Origin: CAZVIK01 sp964627045
Lineage (GTDB): Bacteria; Acidobacteriota; Terriglobia; Bryobacterales; Bryobacteraceae
Assembly (NCBI GenBank): GCA_964627045.1
Contig: CAZVIK010000254.1
Coordinates: 1-5,261 of the forward strand
Direction: 5' to 3'
Length of the DNA stretch: 5,261 bases
The position numbers and the translations under genes were made by a program. Below the pieces are notes generated by a model. It had not been told where the DNA came from. It ran no database searches and saw only the letters and a program-made list of their open reading frames with translations. The first letter of the stretch is position 1. The number at the start of each line of letters is the position of its first letter. Shown here one piece after another: positions 4,787 through 5,261 of the stretch.

Positions 4787-5028
4787 AACACGCAGACGAT
4801 TACATCGAACAAGCAATCGCGCTTCCTGCTGTTGGCGAGAAGCTAACCTATGAAGCGCATGGAAAAGTGTTTACCTGCAAGCGATTGCACGGCAACACCT
4901 ATGTCATCCGGGATGAGGATATAACTGAACGCTCTCGGTGGGCCGATTCGGCGAACGAAGCCAAGGAGGAATTGCTGCACTGCCTGACTTACGGAGTGCT
5001 GCATCCGCCCACAAGCGAACGATGGTAA
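4783..5028 (+). CDS. Small hypothetical protein (81 aa)
   Basis: I do not recognise this 81-residue protein. Residues 1-15 form a helix (HADDYIEQAIALPA). A strand-rich part follows (KLTYEAHGKVFTCKRLHGNTYVIRDED shown only in outline, residues 20-46), then a helix with ANEAKEELLHCLTYG (57-71). The fold looks like a small alpha/beta domain. Cys32 and Cys67 are isolated. The start overlaps the previous stop as ATGA (4783-4786), and GGAG at 4769-4772 is 10 bases upstream, so it is coupled to the 161-residue gene. The RLHGN segment is encoded by the repeat also found at 3327. It appears to be the last gene of the cluster that starts at 3473, before hairpins. Confidence 0.8.
   Translation: MKHADDYIEQAIALPAVGEKLTYEAHGKVFTCKRLHGNTYVIRDEDITERSRWADSANEAKEELLHCLTYGVLHPPTSERW
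4880..4896 (+). repeat. 17-bp direct repeat, copy 2 (first copy at 3327-3343)
   Basis: This is the second exact copy of AGCGATTGCACGGCAAC, encoding residues 34-38 (RLHGN) of the 81-residue protein. The surrounding residues differ from copy 1. Confidence 0.6.
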
Positions 5029-5033
5029 CGATT

Positions 5034-5090
5034 GCCCCCGCGTGGCGCGAACCACCGGGGGCGTGGCCCTGGCGTGCGTGACGCCGGGGC
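5034..5090 (+). terminator. Two tandem GC-rich hairpins before the TPGPW gene
   Basis: Hairpin 1 is GCCCCCG (5034-5040) with CGGGGGC (5056-5062), extended by GTGG (5042-5045) with CCAC (5052-5055) after one bulge, around a CGCGAA loop. Hairpin 2 is GCCCTGGCGT (5066-5075), loop GCGTG, and ACGCCGGGGC (5081-5090), with one G-T wobble. They begin 6 bases after the stop at 5028 and lie 17 bases before the next SD. There is no U-tract. The arrangement closely parallels 1611-1660. They may end the upstream cluster or structure the leader of the next gene. Confidence 0.5.
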
Positions 5091-5119
5091 GAAAACAGGA
5101 TATCGCAGAGGGACTAACA

Positions 5120-5261
5120 ATGGAAACAAAACATACGCCGGGGCCGTGGGTCGCGAGATTAGAGAAAGATGGCTGGGTTGTGGCGCATAACACATACGAT
5201 TGTGTTGCCTACATCCGAACCTTGACGGTCGCTGACGCCAACGCCGCCCTGATCGCCGGCC
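5120..5261 (+). CDS. Phage-type TPGPW hypothetical protein, 3' partial
   Basis: Forty-seven codons are visible before the window ends. The start METKHTPGPWVARLEKDGWV and the later ADANAALIAG stretch (38-47) match a small protein type very common in phages and prophages, where HTPGPW is followed by a short beta-rich part and then by an ANA-x-LIA motif with the sequence AAPELL or similar. Its function is not known to me. ATG 5120 has AGAGGGA (5107-5113) 6 bases away. The downstream part cannot be seen. Its presence supports a phage or prophage setting. Confidence 0.85.
   Translation, partial: METKHTPGPWVARLEKDGWVVAHNTYDCVAYIRTLTVADANAALIAG

Noticed and set aside
3932..4816. 294-codon open frame on the - strand
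   Set aside because: It lies opposite the ATPase and the 161-residue gene, both of which have clear motifs or good starts. Its translation is serine- and arginine-rich without domain features, as expected of a shadow in GC-rich DNA.
1611..5090. CRISPR-like or phase-variation interpretation of the recurrent hairpins
   Set aside because: The copies are not identical, not regularly spaced and not separated by unique spacers, and no invertible segment flanked by matching inverted repeats was seen near the recombinase.

Overview
The window is GC-rich bacterial or phage DNA. Every supportable gene lies on the + strand, packed with short overlaps and good Shine-Dalgarno (SD) sequences. Most genes are small and unknown. 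The recognisable ones are a small serine recombinase, a remnant that looks like the DNA-binding half of a tyrosine integrase, a very short clamp-loader-type AAA+ ATPase, and the start of a small TPGPW protein of a type common in phages. This mix points to a prophage, phage or other integrated element rather than a core chromosomal locus. The host cannot be fixed from the sequence. The GC richness and the style of the integrase fragment made me think of Planctomycetes, but that is a weak guess. No rRNA, tRNA or CRISPR array was found.

Layout. Positions 1-107 are a leader with a consensus -10 box. Positions 108-466 hold a small CxH/CxxC putative zinc protein that overlaps a tiny proline-rich lipoprotein candidate by ATGA. 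Positions 495-1286 encode the serine recombinase, which seems to carry an extra helix-turn-helix. A probable promoter and a structured leader (1283-1374) precede a 75-residue unknown protein (1375-1602). Strong tandem hairpins follow, then a 322-residue acidic, helical unknown protein (1724-2692). After another hairpin, 2752-3102 reads as an integrase N-terminal fragment with no start codon, overlapped by a doubtful ORF (3077-3364). A strong hairpin (3376-3408) separates this from a tight cluster: a 58-residue protein (3473-3649), the AAA+ ATPase (3639-4280), a 161-residue protein (4301-4786) and an 81-residue protein (4783-5028). Two more hairpins (5034-5090) lead to the TPGPW gene, which runs off the end.

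How the genes may work together (inference). The AAA+ protein has the N-terminal signature, Walker A, Walker B, sensor 1, SRx motif and lid arginine of a DnaX/RFC-type clamp loader but lacks the collar domain. The 3473-5028 cluster could therefore be a replication-accessory module. The recombinase could serve resolution or inversion, and the tyrosine integrase fragment is probably decayed. The intergenic gaps repeatedly contain GC-rich hairpins without U-tracts, and several share a CTTTC-led sequence; this is the most unusual non-coding feature. No complete, clearly novel multi-gene system can be demonstrated from this window alone.
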